Below, piece after piece: positions 25,501 to 33,197 of a stretch of DNA of 64,000 nt. Numbering within the stretch: position 1 is the first letter of the stretch; each line of letters begins with the position of its first letter. Source of the stretch: Parasedimentitalea marina (lineage in GTDB: Bacteria > Pseudomonadota > Alphaproteobacteria > Rhodobacterales > Rhodobacteraceae); contig NZ_CP033219.1 of NCBI RefSeq assembly GCF_004006175.1, positions 2,356,001-2,420,000 of the forward strand, given 5' to 3'. Under the pieces are notes generated by a model. The model searched no databases. It had not been told where the DNA came from and saw only the letters and a program-made list of their open reading frames with translations. Both the position numbers and the translations under genes were made by a program.

Positions 25501-25680
25501 GTCAACAAAGGCGGCCTGCAGAGAGGGTTCGACCCGTGTTACTTTTGCCAGATAGATATTGCCAGCAAGCTGGCGTTTGTTCTCGGATTCAAAGTCGAAC
25601 TCCTCAACTTTGTTTCCGTCGACCACCACGACGCGGGTTTCTTCCGCGTGGGTGGCATCAATAAGCATCTTCTTTGCCAT
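22537..25680 (-). CDS. rne: Ribonuclease E
   Basis: A 1047-residue endoribonuclease that starts most mRNA decay and matures rRNA and tRNA. The S1-like domain begins near residue 35 (NIYLAKVTRVEPSLQAAFVD) and is split by a roughly 200-residue acidic/basic insert, as usual for alphaproteobacterial RNase E. The catalytic aspartates lie in VIDVTEALVAIDVNSGRAT and LIVIDFIDMDERKN, and the Zn-link is CPSCHGTG. The last 330 residues are a low-complexity scaffold: arginine-rich blocks (KPKRKRRRRRRRSG, KRTRSRSRSRG) between acidic valine/alanine/glutamate repeats, the likely degradosome platform. AAGGA precedes the ATG. Confidence 0.97.
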   Translation of the reverse strand: MAKKMLIDATHAEETRVVVVDGNKVEEFDFESENKRQLAGNIYLAKVTRVEPSLQAAFVDYGGNRHGFLAFSEIHPDYYQIPIADREALMEEERVYAEAMRAKDDEEDNKPTKPRRSRSRNRTKAEDVATKDAVETKEVDVPKAEISGMETIDLSDEGEAEAGSSNVLGTAEGSSPMETVAETPVEEPVQEQSEAQDETAETAEPVAVETAVVEPAAGETVAVDAVAEVAPVAEAIASAEETVAEPVVQDDAANDTPKEAPVADGEPAEAKAPGDDEPDAEDSRADATSKDSTIESVADEDDSEDIRPRRKPRPRRYKIQEVIKVRQVLLVQVVKEERGNKGAALTTYLSLAGRYCVLMPNTARGGGISRKITNAVDRKKLKEIANEIDVPQGAGLIVRTAGAKRTKAEIKRDYEYLQRLWEQIRELTLKSIAPAKIYEEGDLIKRSIRDLYNREIDEVFVEGERGYRIAKDFMKMIMPSHAKNVKRYNETLPLFARYQVESYLGGMFNPTVQLKSGGYIVIDVTEALVAIDVNSGRATKEGSIEDTATKTNLEAAEEVARQLRLRDLAGLIVIDFIDMDERKNNAAVEKKIKDKLKTDRARIQIGRISGFGLMEMSRQRLRPGMLEATTQPCPSCHGTGLIRSDDNMALTILRQIEEEGTRNRSREVLVRCPVSIANFLMNQKREHIAQIEARYGLSVRIEGDPHLVSPDFTLEKFKTATRVVQVAAAPVVSVDTSLMAQVDAEEAEASDDDAADVAPEAADTVDIVETSDESETKPKRKRRRRRRRSGKSDGAENGNEDGSGENTDAAAAAEASSEGEVAAPTEGAVEGEQPAEEETKPKPKRTRSRSRSRGSKAKTEAAAGDATPSTDAPEVAAVEEVVAVEEVVAVEGETTVVETAAVETTETEVSVAKAEPTPETAPVAVEAVVEAAPEVSVEPAAEPVVAEEPAVEQPETAVDTAPEPVEAPATVEVEAVVEPVAVADSVSEKAPEISEAAVEKTVEPELVVETMTTQAEPEPELVSAVEVAPEPEEPAKPKRRGWWSLGS
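23012..23065 (-). repeat. 18-bp tandem repeat inside rne
   Basis: The unit ACAGCAACCACTTCCTCT (plus-strand view) occurs twice exactly (23012-23029, 23030-23047) and a third time with changes. It encodes repeats of six residues (VEEVVA) in the disordered C-terminal part of RNase E and is a likely spot for slippage. Confidence 0.8.
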
Positions 25681-26057
25681 GTTTCCTTAGTGCACCATGC
25701 CTGCGCGCGCACATTCCGGCCGTTTCCGGGGGGAGCTGCGCGTTTTGGGTGATGTCTTGTCAGGGCGATATCTGACGGCGCGCCACGAGATACGGTCGCG
25801 GAAAATCTTTCCGTCGGTCCTGTCTCGGTGCTCTGTGCCTGCGCGCGCGTCATCGCGGTTCTTCTCCGACAGGTGGGGGTATCCCGAGCCCTGCCCATTT
25901 TTTTCCTGCACTGGAAACGCTCCAATGCAGGCGCTAAACTACCCCAGATCCTGGGGCCAATCGGTCTGCTCTCGCCTTCTCGGATCATGCCGGACAAAGA
26001 CGGAAAACAGCGAATCTCATTTGAAGTGACACGCACCATATTGGTGGTAGTCACTTC
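25681..26057 (-). promoter_or_regulatory. rne: Long rne leader with hairpins
   Basis: No gene fits between 25681 and 26244. The minus strand up to about 380 bases before the rne start is GC-rich. It holds a strong dyad at 26023-26057 (outer arms GAAGTGAC/GTCACTTC, inner arms CACCA/TGGTG) and two exact copies of TGCCTGCGCGCGC (25698-25710 and 25836-25848, plus-strand view). A long structured leader is expected for RNase E, which in E. coli controls its own mRNA through the 5' UTR. No known motif was recognised here. Confidence 0.5.
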
Positions 26058-26159
26058 CTAGCAGCATACTGCCTGTGGATAGGTAATGACAATGGGCATC
26101 TTTAACGCACCGCTGGAAATCACCTCATAAGGCGATCAATTCAGCCTAAAGGTTAAGAA

Positions 26160-26179
26160 CAAGCGAATTTCTTCGCTTG
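26160..26179. terminator. Possible terminator after dctD
   Basis: CAAGCGAA-TTTC-TTCGCTTG is a perfect 8-bp hairpin about 65 bases beyond the dctD stop. On the minus strand it is followed by TTCTTAACC, a weak T-tract. Confidence 0.5.
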
Positions 26180-26244
26180 CACATCCATTTTAAAGACCAT
26201 TTGCCGCAGAAGAGCAGATCATCAATCCTGTGAACCGCTTGGGC

Positions 26245-27579
26245 TCAAAGATAGTCTGACCGTTGCAAACCATATTTGGCCATTTTTTCATTCAAGGTCC
26301 GGCGTGGAAGGCACAGTTCCTCCATCACCGATGCGATCGATCCCTTGTGGCGACGCATGGTATTGTCGATCAGCATCCGCTCAAAGGCTTCAACATATTC
26401 CTTCAACGGTTTGCCCTCGGTTGTCATCACCGGTTGCATTTCCTCGTGATCGGACATCAGAAGCGACGCAATGGTGCCAGAGCCACGCCGCGCTTGCAGC
26501 ACGGCCCGTTCCGCGATGTTGATCAACTGGCGCACATTGCCGGGCCATGGGGCCTGCAACAACTGGGCCGCCTCTTGCGCCGAGACTTTGGGAGCCTCAC
26601 AGCCGTATTCCTCAGAGAATTGCTCGGACAGGCGCATGAACAGTGTCAGAATGTCTTCACCACGCTGGCGCAATGGTGGCACAGTGATCCGCAAAGCTGC
26701 CAAACGGTAGAATAAGTCCGACCGCAAAGCGTCCTCGCAGGTTTTGCCCGCCTCTTGCAGGTTCGAAATCGCAACAATGCGGGTTTCCCCGGGGGTGCCC
26801 TGCTCGTTGATCACGCTTAGCAGCTTGCCCTGCAACGGTTCCGTCAGCGCATCAATGTCTTCCAGCACCAAAGTGCCGCCGCGCGCTTCCTCGATGGCTG
26901 GCAACAGCGAGTCTTCGGGCATCATCGGACCAAACAGCCGCTTGGACAGGGCCTCTTCTTCCAGCGCGGCACAGCTGACCAGTACAAATTTCTTACCCGC
27001 CCGGCTGCCGACAGCGTGCAAAGCATGGGCCACCAGCGTTTTGCCAGTCCCCGTTTCGCCGTCGATCATCACGTGGCCGTCGGCTTGGCCAAGGTCCAGA
27101 ATGTCCTCTTTCAAACGATCCATCACAGGGCTGGCGCCAATCAGTTTTTTCATGATCTGGGTGCCGTCCGACAATTCCCGCCGCAACACACGGTTGTCGA
27201 GCACCAGACGCCGGGCGCCGGTGGCGCGTTTGGCCAGTTCGGACATTCGGTCCGGGTTGAATGGTTTCTCAAGGAAATCAAATGCTCCGACTCGCATCGC
27301 CTCGACGGCCATAGGCACATCTCCGTGTCCGGTGATCATGATCACCGGTAACGCGCTGTCGCTGCCCATCAATTTCTTCAGGAATTGCATCCCGTCCATG
27401 CCGGGCATTTTGATATCGGAAATCACAATTCCGGGGTAATCTGCACTCAGCACCTTTAGTGCATCTTCGGCGCTGGCAAATGTTTCAGTGTCGTAGCCCG
27501 ACAAGGCCAACCATTGGCTGATGGACTGACGCATATCCTGCTCGTCATCTACAATCGCGATTTTCATGGCCTGTGCCAT
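26245..27579 (-). CDS. dctD: DctD-type response regulator with degenerate sigma-54 AAA+ domain
   Basis: A 444-residue regulator. A receiver domain fills residues 1-120 (phospho-acceptor in VISDIKMPGMDG). An NtrC-type AAA+ domain follows with an intact Walker A, GETGTGKT, then a factor-for-inversion-type helix-turn-helix at the C-terminus (SIASVMEELCLPRRTLNEKM). The sigma-54 contact loop GAFTGA is absent: after RLFG the sequence reads PMMPEDSLLP. Walker B is altered, LVLEDID in place of the usual LFLDEI. ATG at 27579 follows GAGGAAGG. It pairs with dctB, 28 bp upstream. It probably controls C4-dicarboxylate uptake, perhaps without sigma-54. Confidence 0.85.
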   Translation of the reverse strand: MAQAMKIAIVDDEQDMRQSISQWLALSGYDTETFASAEDALKVLSADYPGIVISDIKMPGMDGMQFLKKLMGSDSALPVIMITGHGDVPMAVEAMRVGAFDFLEKPFNPDRMSELAKRATGARRLVLDNRVLRRELSDGTQIMKKLIGASPVMDRLKEDILDLGQADGHVMIDGETGTGKTLVAHALHAVGSRAGKKFVLVSCAALEEEALSKRLFGPMMPEDSLLPAIEEARGGTLVLEDIDALTEPLQGKLLSVINEQGTPGETRIVAISNLQEAGKTCEDALRSDLFYRLAALRITVPPLRQRGEDILTLFMRLSEQFSEEYGCEAPKVSAQEAAQLLQAPWPGNVRQLINIAERAVLQARRGSGTIASLLMSDHEEMQPVMTTEGKPLKEYVEAFERMLIDNTMRRHKGSIASVMEELCLPRRTLNEKMAKYGLQRSDYL

Positions 27580-27607
27580 ATCGTATCCTTCCTCAAACAC
27601 ACCGCGC

Positions 27608-29380
27608 TTATTCAGCGGCTTCGATCCCGTCCACCAAGATCGGCAATTGCATTTCAAACACCGCGCCGCCGTTTTCACCGTTGCGGGCCGTAAGTCGTCC
27701 CCCTAGGTCGTTCACGATCCCTGAGGAGATAGCAAGCCCAAGCCCAACCCCGTCACCCGGCTGCTTGGTTGTATAAAAGGGCTCAAACAGCTCTCCAAAG
27801 TCTTCGATCCCAGCACCATTATCGCGCACGGCCAGAATTGCGGTTTCCCCCGCGGCCAGAATAATTTCGATCTCGGGGTCTACCACTGATTTGGTGGCAT
27901 CCAGGGCGTTACGCAAGAGGTTCACCATCACTTGCTCGATGCGCATCCGATCGCCCATGACAAAGACTGGGCTGTCCGGCAAAACACGGGCGATCCTGAC
28001 GTGTCGTTGACGCAACTGTGGCTCCATCATCGACAAGCTTGAGGCCAGTGCATCTCCCATATTTACTGGGCTAAACGTATCTCCTCCCTTGCGGGCATAA
28101 GATTTCAATTGTCGCGTTATCGCCCCCATGCGTTCAATCAAATCATCGATCCGGCCAAAAGACACCAGCGCCTCTTCTGGTCGGTTGCGGCCGAGCAATA
28201 AGCGCGCGCCCGCCAAATAAGTTTTCATGGCCGCCAGGGGTTGATTTAACTCATGGCTAACGGCTGCAGACATCTCTCCCAAAGCTGCCAGTTTGGAACT
28301 TTGCGCCAGGCTTTGCTCGGCCACGGCAAGAGTCTTTTGCACCCTCTCGCGTTCGGCGACTTCCCGCTGCAAACGGGCATTCAATACGCGAAGCTCCGCC
28401 GACTCGCGCTGAAACAAGGCCATACGAAGCGCAGTCCTCCGGCTAAGCGCATAGAATCCCAGCGCCAAGAATATGGCAAACCCCATGATCTCCAGCGCCA
28501 AAACCGCATTCACCCGCTCCCGGATGGACACATAGGTGGTAAATGAGGTCATCCGCCAACCGCGAAATTGAATACGATTGGTAATCCGCATGACGGCTTC
28601 GCCGCGAAGATAAGCATCTGCGGGCAACACAGTCCAATCTGTCGTCGCGCGGATTGCTCTCTGGATCGCCCCCTGTGGCGTTTGCTGTGTCACCGCTTCT
28701 GCTTCGCTCAAGCCGCGCCAACGCGATTCCGTTGCCAAAACGATAGTGCCCGTGCTGTCACTCACCATAACCGCGTCAGAAATCCCGGCCCAGGCGCGCT
28801 CAAACTTCTGCAGATCGACCTCTACAACAATCACGCCCAACACTTCCGAGGAAGCCTCCAAACGCCGCGCATAGGTAAAGCGGTAGCCCCCCGCCTCACG
28901 CTCGATCACTGAAAACACGGTGGTATTGGAACGCACCGCATCTACGAAATATGGCGCGCTGCGGTGAAGCTCCCCCAGACGAAGCCGATCCGTGGCCGCC
29001 ACTGTGCGCCCATCCTGCGCCAAAAGCATAATCGACGCGGCGCCGATTTCATCAACAAACGAAATCAACCGCTGTGTCGACAATGAAAAATCATTGGATT
29101 GAAGGGCTGAAATCAACGTCTGATCGCGCGCCAAGAGTTGCGGCACAATGGCGTTTTGACGCAACTCACTCAACAAGTTGCCAGAATACAGCGCCAGCCG
29201 CAGTTCAGCCCGGTTGCGCGTGGTTTGGGTGAAACGGTTCGACAACAATCGGTTGGTTTGCCAGACTGTGACCGCAACCACTGCCAGCAACAATACCAAC
29301 GCCAACCGCACTTTCCACGAAAATGTTCGGGAGGGTTTGGTGACTTTAGATTTTTGCGGAAGATTATGCGGGGCAGCCAT
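27608..29380 (-). CDS. dctB: DctB-type C4-dicarboxylate sensor histidine kinase
   Basis: A 590-residue membrane kinase. A first membrane helix (residues 25-46), a periplasmic double-PAS/Cache sensor (about 47-290) and a second helix (about 294-315) are followed by a coiled coil, a HisKA domain with SHELNQPLAAMKTYLAGA, and an ATPase domain with N-box NLLRNALDA, DNGAG and GVGLGLAIS. The N-terminus and histidine box match DctB, which senses succinate, malate and fumarate. It is followed by its regulator. No dctPQM transporter genes lie in the window, so they must be elsewhere. Confidence 0.9.
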   Translation of the reverse strand: MAAPHNLPQKSKVTKPSRTFSWKVRLALVLLLAVVAVTVWQTNRLLSNRFTQTTRNRAELRLALYSGNLLSELRQNAIVPQLLARDQTLISALQSNDFSLSTQRLISFVDEIGAASIMLLAQDGRTVAATDRLRLGELHRSAPYFVDAVRSNTTVFSVIEREAGGYRFTYARRLEASSEVLGVIVVEVDLQKFERAWAGISDAVMVSDSTGTIVLATESRWRGLSEAEAVTQQTPQGAIQRAIRATTDWTVLPADAYLRGEAVMRITNRIQFRGWRMTSFTTYVSIRERVNAVLALEIMGFAIFLALGFYALSRRTALRMALFQRESAELRVLNARLQREVAERERVQKTLAVAEQSLAQSSKLAALGEMSAAVSHELNQPLAAMKTYLAGARLLLGRNRPEEALVSFGRIDDLIERMGAITRQLKSYARKGGDTFSPVNMGDALASSLSMMEPQLRQRHVRIARVLPDSPVFVMGDRMRIEQVMVNLLRNALDATKSVVDPEIEIILAAGETAILAVRDNGAGIEDFGELFEPFYTTKQPGDGVGLGLAISSGIVNDLGGRLTARNGENGGAVFEMQLPILVDGIEAAE

Positions 29381-29416
29381 AGTGTAAATCTACGCTGACT
29401 GCCCCAGCATCACAAG

Positions 29417-30088
29417 TCACGCAGTGGCAACTATACCTGTCAATGCGCGGAACACTGCCACCCCATCGGTGCCACCATGAGCTTCATCCGCTGCCCTCTC
29501 GGGGTGTGGCATCATACCTAAAACCCGGCGGTTCTCGGACAAGATACCGGCGATATCACCAAGCGAGCCATTAGGATTATCACAATAGCTAAAGGCAATG
29601 CGATCCTCGCCCTGCAATTTCGCAATCGTTTCGGCATCCGCAAAATAGTTGCCGTCATGGTGCGCAATTGGGACACTGATGACGTCACCCGCACTGTAGC
29701 CTTCAGTGAAGACGCTGTTGGAGGTTGTGACCGTCAAATCAACTGAGCGGCAGATGTATTTCAATCCGGCATTGCGCAGCAAGGCACCGGGCAGAACACC
29801 GGTTTCCGTCAACACCTGAAAGCCGTTACAGATCCCTACCGCATAGCCACCGCGATTTGCATGATCGACAACGGCCTTACAAATCGGAGACTGCGCCGCA
29901 ATGGCACCACAGCGCAGGTAATCGCCATAGGAAAAACCACCCGGCACACCAACAATATCTACGCCCGAGGGCAGCGCACTGTCCTTGTGCCAGACCATCG
30001 TGACATCAAAACCAGCACGTTCAAAGGCTACCGCCAGATCGCGATCGCAGTTTGACCCAGGAAAAACAACTACGGCCGCCTTCATCAC
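29417..30088 (-). CDS. purQ: Phosphoribosylformylglycinamidine synthase glutaminase subunit PurQ
   Basis: A 223-residue class-I glutamine amidotransferase that feeds ammonia to PurL. The nucleophile cysteine is in [13 protein letters not shown], and the catalytic His/Glu are in [10 protein letters not shown]. The N-terminal [13 protein letters not shown] is diagnostic. Its start overlaps purS by four bases (ATGA). With a separate PurS this shows the three-part PurSQL type of enzyme; purL is not in the window. Confidence 0.96.
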   Translation of the reverse strand: MMKAAVVVFPGSNCDRDLAVAFERAGFDVTMVWHKDSALPSGVDIVGVPGGFSYGDYLRCGAIAAQSPICKAVVDHANRGGYAVGICNGFQVLTETGVLPGALLRNAGLKYICRSVDLTVTTSNSVFTEGYSAGDVISVPIAHHDGNYFADAETIAKLQGEDRIAFSYCDNPNGSLGDIAGILSENRRVLGMMPHPERAADEAHGGTDGVAVFRALTGIVATA

Positions 30089-30315
30089 AGAATCTCGATG
30101 CTGTAGGATTCAATAACTGTATTGGCAAGCAGCTTCTCGCACATGTCTGTCACATCTGCTTCGCTAGAGCCTTCGGCCAAGGTCAGATCGATCACCTTGC
30201 CTTGGCGAACGCCGTTTACCTTGTCAAAGCCCATCGCCCCCAAGGCATGGCGCACGGCCTCACCCTGTGGATCCAAAACCCCATTCTTCAGCATCACATG
30301 CACACGTGCCTTCAT
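30085..30315 (-). CDS. purS: Phosphoribosylformylglycinamidine synthase subunit PurS
   Basis: This 76-residue protein matches PurS, the small bridging subunit that joins PurQ to PurL. It shows [20 protein letters not shown] at the start and the central [16 protein letters not shown], both typical. It overlaps purQ by four bases and is 92 bp downstream of purC, with a small hairpin (30342-30356) in between. Confidence 0.95.
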   Translation of the reverse strand: MKARVHVMLKNGVLDPQGEAVRHALGAMGFDKVNGVRQGKVIDLTLAEGSSEADVTDMCEKLLANTVIESYSIEIL

Positions 30316-30341
30316 CGCGCTATTCCTCGATTACGGTGGCA

Positions 30342-30356
30342 AAGCCCCTCGGGCTT
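30342..30356. other. Hairpin between purC and purS
   Basis: AAGCCC-CTC-GGGCTT lies in the 92-bp gap, extended by GCAAA/TTTGC a few bases out. It may be an attenuator or processing site within the purine operon. Confidence 0.4.
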
Positions 30357-30407
30357 CTTCTTTGCTAAAAACTATCATAACCGACCCCCAGATCAGGGTG
30401 CCGATCT

Positions 30408-31169
30408 TCAGTTGACCAGTGTTGGTTTTCCGCCTTTGGGTGGCGTGTTCGGCATCACACCCAAACGCCGCGCAACCTCAGAATAGGCGTCCGTCAGGCT
30501 CCCCAAATCGCGGCGGAACACATCCTTGTCCAGCTTACGACCGGTCTCAATATCCCACAAACGACAGCTGTCAGGGCTGATCTCATCCGCAACAACCAAG
30601 CGCTGAAAGTCACCTTCAAAAACACGACCAAATTCAATCTTGAAGTCGATAAGGCGAATACCAACTGCCAGCATCACCCCGGACATGAAATCATTCACGC
30701 GCAATGTCATGCTTAGAATATCATCCATATCCTGCTGACTGGCCCAGCCAAAAGCCGCGATGTGCTCTTCGCTGACCAAAGGGTCGCCCAAAGCATCATC
30801 TTTGTAGCAGAATTCAACGATTGGGCGCGGCAATTGAGTGCCTTCGTCGATACCCAAACGTTTGGACATGGAGCCCGCGGCGAAATTACGAACAATCACT
30901 TCCAGCGGAACGATCTCGCAAGAGCGGATCAGCTGCTCACGCATATTCAAGCGCTTCAGAAAGTGTGTTGGGACGCCAATTTGACCCAACCCAGTCATGA
31001 AATACTCGCTCAGCAAGTTGTTCAAAACCCCCTTACCTTCGATAACGTCCTTCTTTTCGGCGTTAAAGGCGGTGGCGTCATCCTTGAAATACTGCACAAG
31101 GGTTCCCGGCTCCGGGCCTTCATACAAAGTTTTGGCCTTGCCTTCGTAGATTTTTTTGCGACGCGCCAT
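30408..31169 (-). CDS. purC: SAICAR synthetase
   Basis: A 253-residue enzyme joining CAIR and aspartate with ATP in purine synthesis. It shows the start [20 protein letters not shown], the signature [18 protein letters not shown] and [11 protein letters not shown] at 31169 is chosen because it gives the family N-terminus and AAGG precedes it; longer in-frame extensions are not conserved. It heads a purC-purS-purQ run and is divergent from the ATPase zeta-subunit gene. Confidence 0.96.
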   Translation of the reverse strand: MARRKKIYEGKAKTLYEGPEPGTLVQYFKDDATAFNAEKKDVIEGKGVLNNLLSEYFMTGLGQIGVPTHFLKRLNMREQLIRSCEIVPLEVIVRNFAAGSMSKRLGIDEGTQLPRPIVEFCYKDDALGDPLVSEEHIAAFGWASQQDMDDILSMTLRVNDFMSGVMLAVGIRLIDFKIEFGRVFEGDFQRLVVADEISPDSCRLWDIETGRKLDKDVFRRDLGSLTDAYSEVARRLGVMPNTPPKGGKPTLVN

Positions 31170-31334
31170 GGACAGCCTTTCGAATAAGCCTGGGGTAGAT
31201 GAGTGAATCCCGTTGATGTCGCCCTCATAGAGCAAGCCCGCCAGTGTCGCAAGCAACCCTCGCCCCCTTGTAGCGATGCAATGAGGGGCTAAATCAGAAC
31301 TATAGGATTTCACTCTTAATTAAGGCGAGGTGGT

Positions 31335-31652
31335 ATGACTACATTTGACAACCGAGAACAGGCGTTTGAAGCGAAATTTGCCCATGACGAAGAGATGCAG
31401 TTTAAAGCTGAGGCTCGATGCAATAAAATGCTCGGTCTGTGGGCTGCGGCAAAAATGGGAAAATCCGGAGAGCAGGCCGAAACCTATGCTCATACTCTTG
31501 TCACCGCAAGTATCGAGGGGTCCGACCCCGAGGATGTCGTGCGCAAGGTAACGGCTGACCTTCAGGGCCGCGCAACCTCGGACGAAATCCGCCAAAGGCG
31601 TGCGACATTGCTGCCCGATGCGCAGGCGCAAATCTTGTTAGAAACCGGATAA
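31335..31652 (+). CDS. ATPase zeta subunit (DUF1476), inhibitor of F1Fo-ATP synthase
   Basis: A 105-residue protein of the DUF1476 family, shown in Paracoccus denitrificans to be the zeta subunit that blocks ATP hydrolysis by the F1 motor. The N-terminus FDNREQAFEAKFAHDEEMQF is the inhibitory region; the rest is a helical bundle (RCNKMLGLWAAAKMG). It is restricted to alphaproteobacteria, supporting the placement of the window. It is a single gene, divergent from purC with a 165-bp shared promoter region. Confidence 0.92.
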   Translation: MTTFDNREQAFEAKFAHDEEMQFKAEARCNKMLGLWAAAKMGKSGEQAETYAHTLVTASIEGSDPEDVVRKVTADLQGRATSDEIRQRRATLLPDAQAQILLETG

Positions 31653-32057
31653 CACGGCCTGTCAATTATTGTGCCATTGGCTGCCAGTCAAAGGAACAGC
31701 CCTGTTCTGAAGCGTCAGCCCGCCTTTATACAGCTGGTATTATTCACCAAAAACCTAACCAGATTGCCTAAAATAGTGCGCTCTTTTGAATAGCATCCGT
31801 CAAGACCGACATGTCGCCCTTTTCTTTTGATGTTCGCACCTTGGTCATCGTCCACCAATGCCTTAGGTTTGACAGGTATAAGGACGGCGTGGCGGTTGTG
31901 ATCGTCACTTTCCCAGTACCGCAAAGTTCGATACCTCATAATGAAGATGAACAAAATGGAATTGCCTTGTAGCGCTCTGCGTGACACAGGACGTTCAAGA
32001 TGATTGCACCGCTCAATCGGTCCGGGGCCTAGCCCCAGCTTGCACAGGATATCAGAT
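31653..32057. other. Gene-poor stretch before the homocysteine methyltransferase gene
   Basis: About 400 bp, AT-richer than its neighbours. Minus-strand frames are open in part but have no ribosome site and no recognisable domain. Near the right end is the hairpin GGGGC-CTA-GCCCC (32024-32036), then AGGA before the ATG. No SAM or cobalamin riboswitch consensus was recognised. Confidence 0.4.
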
Positions 32058-33071
32058 ATGACCAATACCTTTATTGAGTTGCTCAACAGCAAAGATGTGT
32101 TGCTGGCCGATGGCGCCACTGGCACCAACCTTTTCAATATGGGCCTGCAATCAGGCGATTCTCCTGAATTCTGGAACGTTGACGAACCAAACAAGATCAA
32201 AGCCTTGTACCAAGGCTCGGTCGATGCGGGCAGTGACCTGTTTCTGACCAACACCTTTGGTGGTACCTCTGCACGTCTAAAGCTGCATAATGCCCAGGAC
32301 CGGGTTTTCGAATTCAACAAGGCCGGCGCCGAGTTGGGACGCGAAGTCGCTGACAAATCAGGTCGTAAGATTGCAGTTGCCGGCTCCGTCGGCCCAACTG
32401 GTGAAATCATGCAGCCGGTTGGTGACCTCAGCCACGCGCTGGCGGTTGAAATGTTTCACGAACAGGCCGAAGGACTAAAAGCCGGCGGTGTCGACGTCTT
32501 ATGGCTGGAAACCATCTCGGCCCCTGAAGAATTCCGCGCCGCTGCCGAGGCTTTTGCTCTGGCCGACATGCCCTGGTGCGGCACCATGAGCTTTGACACG
32601 GCTGGGCGCACGATGATGGGCGTCACCTCTTCGGCACTGGCTGAACTGGTCGAAGAGATTGCAAACAAACCACTGGCCTTTGGCGCCAACTGTGGAACCG
32701 GGGCCTCTGATATTCTGCGCACAGTTCTAGGCTTTGCCGCTCAAGGGACCGAACGTGCAGTCATCTCCAAGGGCAACGCCGGTATCCCAAAGTATGTAGA
32801 TGGTCATATCCACTATGATGGAACCCCTGCGTTGATGGCCGAATATGCGGTTATGGCGCGTGACAGCGGTGCCAAAATCATTGGCGGTTGCTGTGGCACC
32901 CTGCCCGACCACCTGCGTGCTATGCGTGAGGCGCTGGATACGCGACCACGCGGAGACAAACCGGCACTAGAGCAGATTGTCGAAACCCTTGGCCCGTTTT
33001 CCTCTGACAGTGATGGTACTGGTGATTACGTCGCCCCCGTACGTGAACGCCGCGGACGTCGCAAAACCTAA
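32058..33071 (+). CDS. Homocysteine S-methyltransferase module (split MetH / Bmt type)
   Basis: This 337-residue zinc enzyme corresponds to the first domain of MetH. It shows the start LLADGATGTNLFNMGLQSGD, the NTFGG region, the zinc ligand in GANCGTGASD and the paired ligands in GGCCGTLPDH. It is often annotated as betaine-homocysteine methyltransferase. Next to a separate B12-binding protein and a DUF1638 protein it is better seen as the homocysteine-methylating part of a multi-protein methionine synthase, as reported in Phaeobacter inhibens. ATG at 32058 follows AGGA. The C-terminus is a short basic tail. Confidence 0.88.
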   Translation: MTNTFIELLNSKDVLLADGATGTNLFNMGLQSGDSPEFWNVDEPNKIKALYQGSVDAGSDLFLTNTFGGTSARLKLHNAQDRVFEFNKAGAELGREVADKSGRKIAVAGSVGPTGEIMQPVGDLSHALAVEMFHEQAEGLKAGGVDVLWLETISAPEEFRAAAEAFALADMPWCGTMSFDTAGRTMMGVTSSALAELVEEIANKPLAFGANCGTGASDILRTVLGFAAQGTERAVISKGNAGIPKYVDGHIHYDGTPALMAEYAVMARDSGAKIIGGCCGTLPDHLRAMREALDTRPRGDKPALEQIVETLGPFSSDSDGTGDYVAPVRERRGRRKT

Positions 33072-33078
33072 AGCTACA

Positions 33079-33122
33079 GACAAATGTCATCGCAGCTACT
33101 TAAGGCTGCGGTGACAGTTGTC
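33079..33122. terminator. Bidirectional terminator-like hairpin
   Basis: GACAAATGTCATCGCAGC (33079-33096) pairs with GCTGCGGTGACAGTTGTC (33105-33122), 18-base arms with few mismatches, between convergent genes. Confidence 0.75.
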
Positions 33123-33197
33123 TCGTCGGGCTTCTTCGACCCGGCTCACCACTGGCAACTTGCGATGACGACCCGGCTAACGTTGCACTGAGCAATT

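Noticed and set aside
31653-32057. SAM-II, SAH or cobalamin riboswitch before the methionine genes
   Set aside because: No conserved core of these riboswitches could be found by eye; only a short GC hairpin is present.
31715-32410. Minus-strand frame of 231 codons across the bmt leader and start
   Set aside because: It overlaps the conserved N-terminus of the homocysteine methyltransferase, has no recognisable family and no ribosome site. The left part could be an old relic but cannot be supported.
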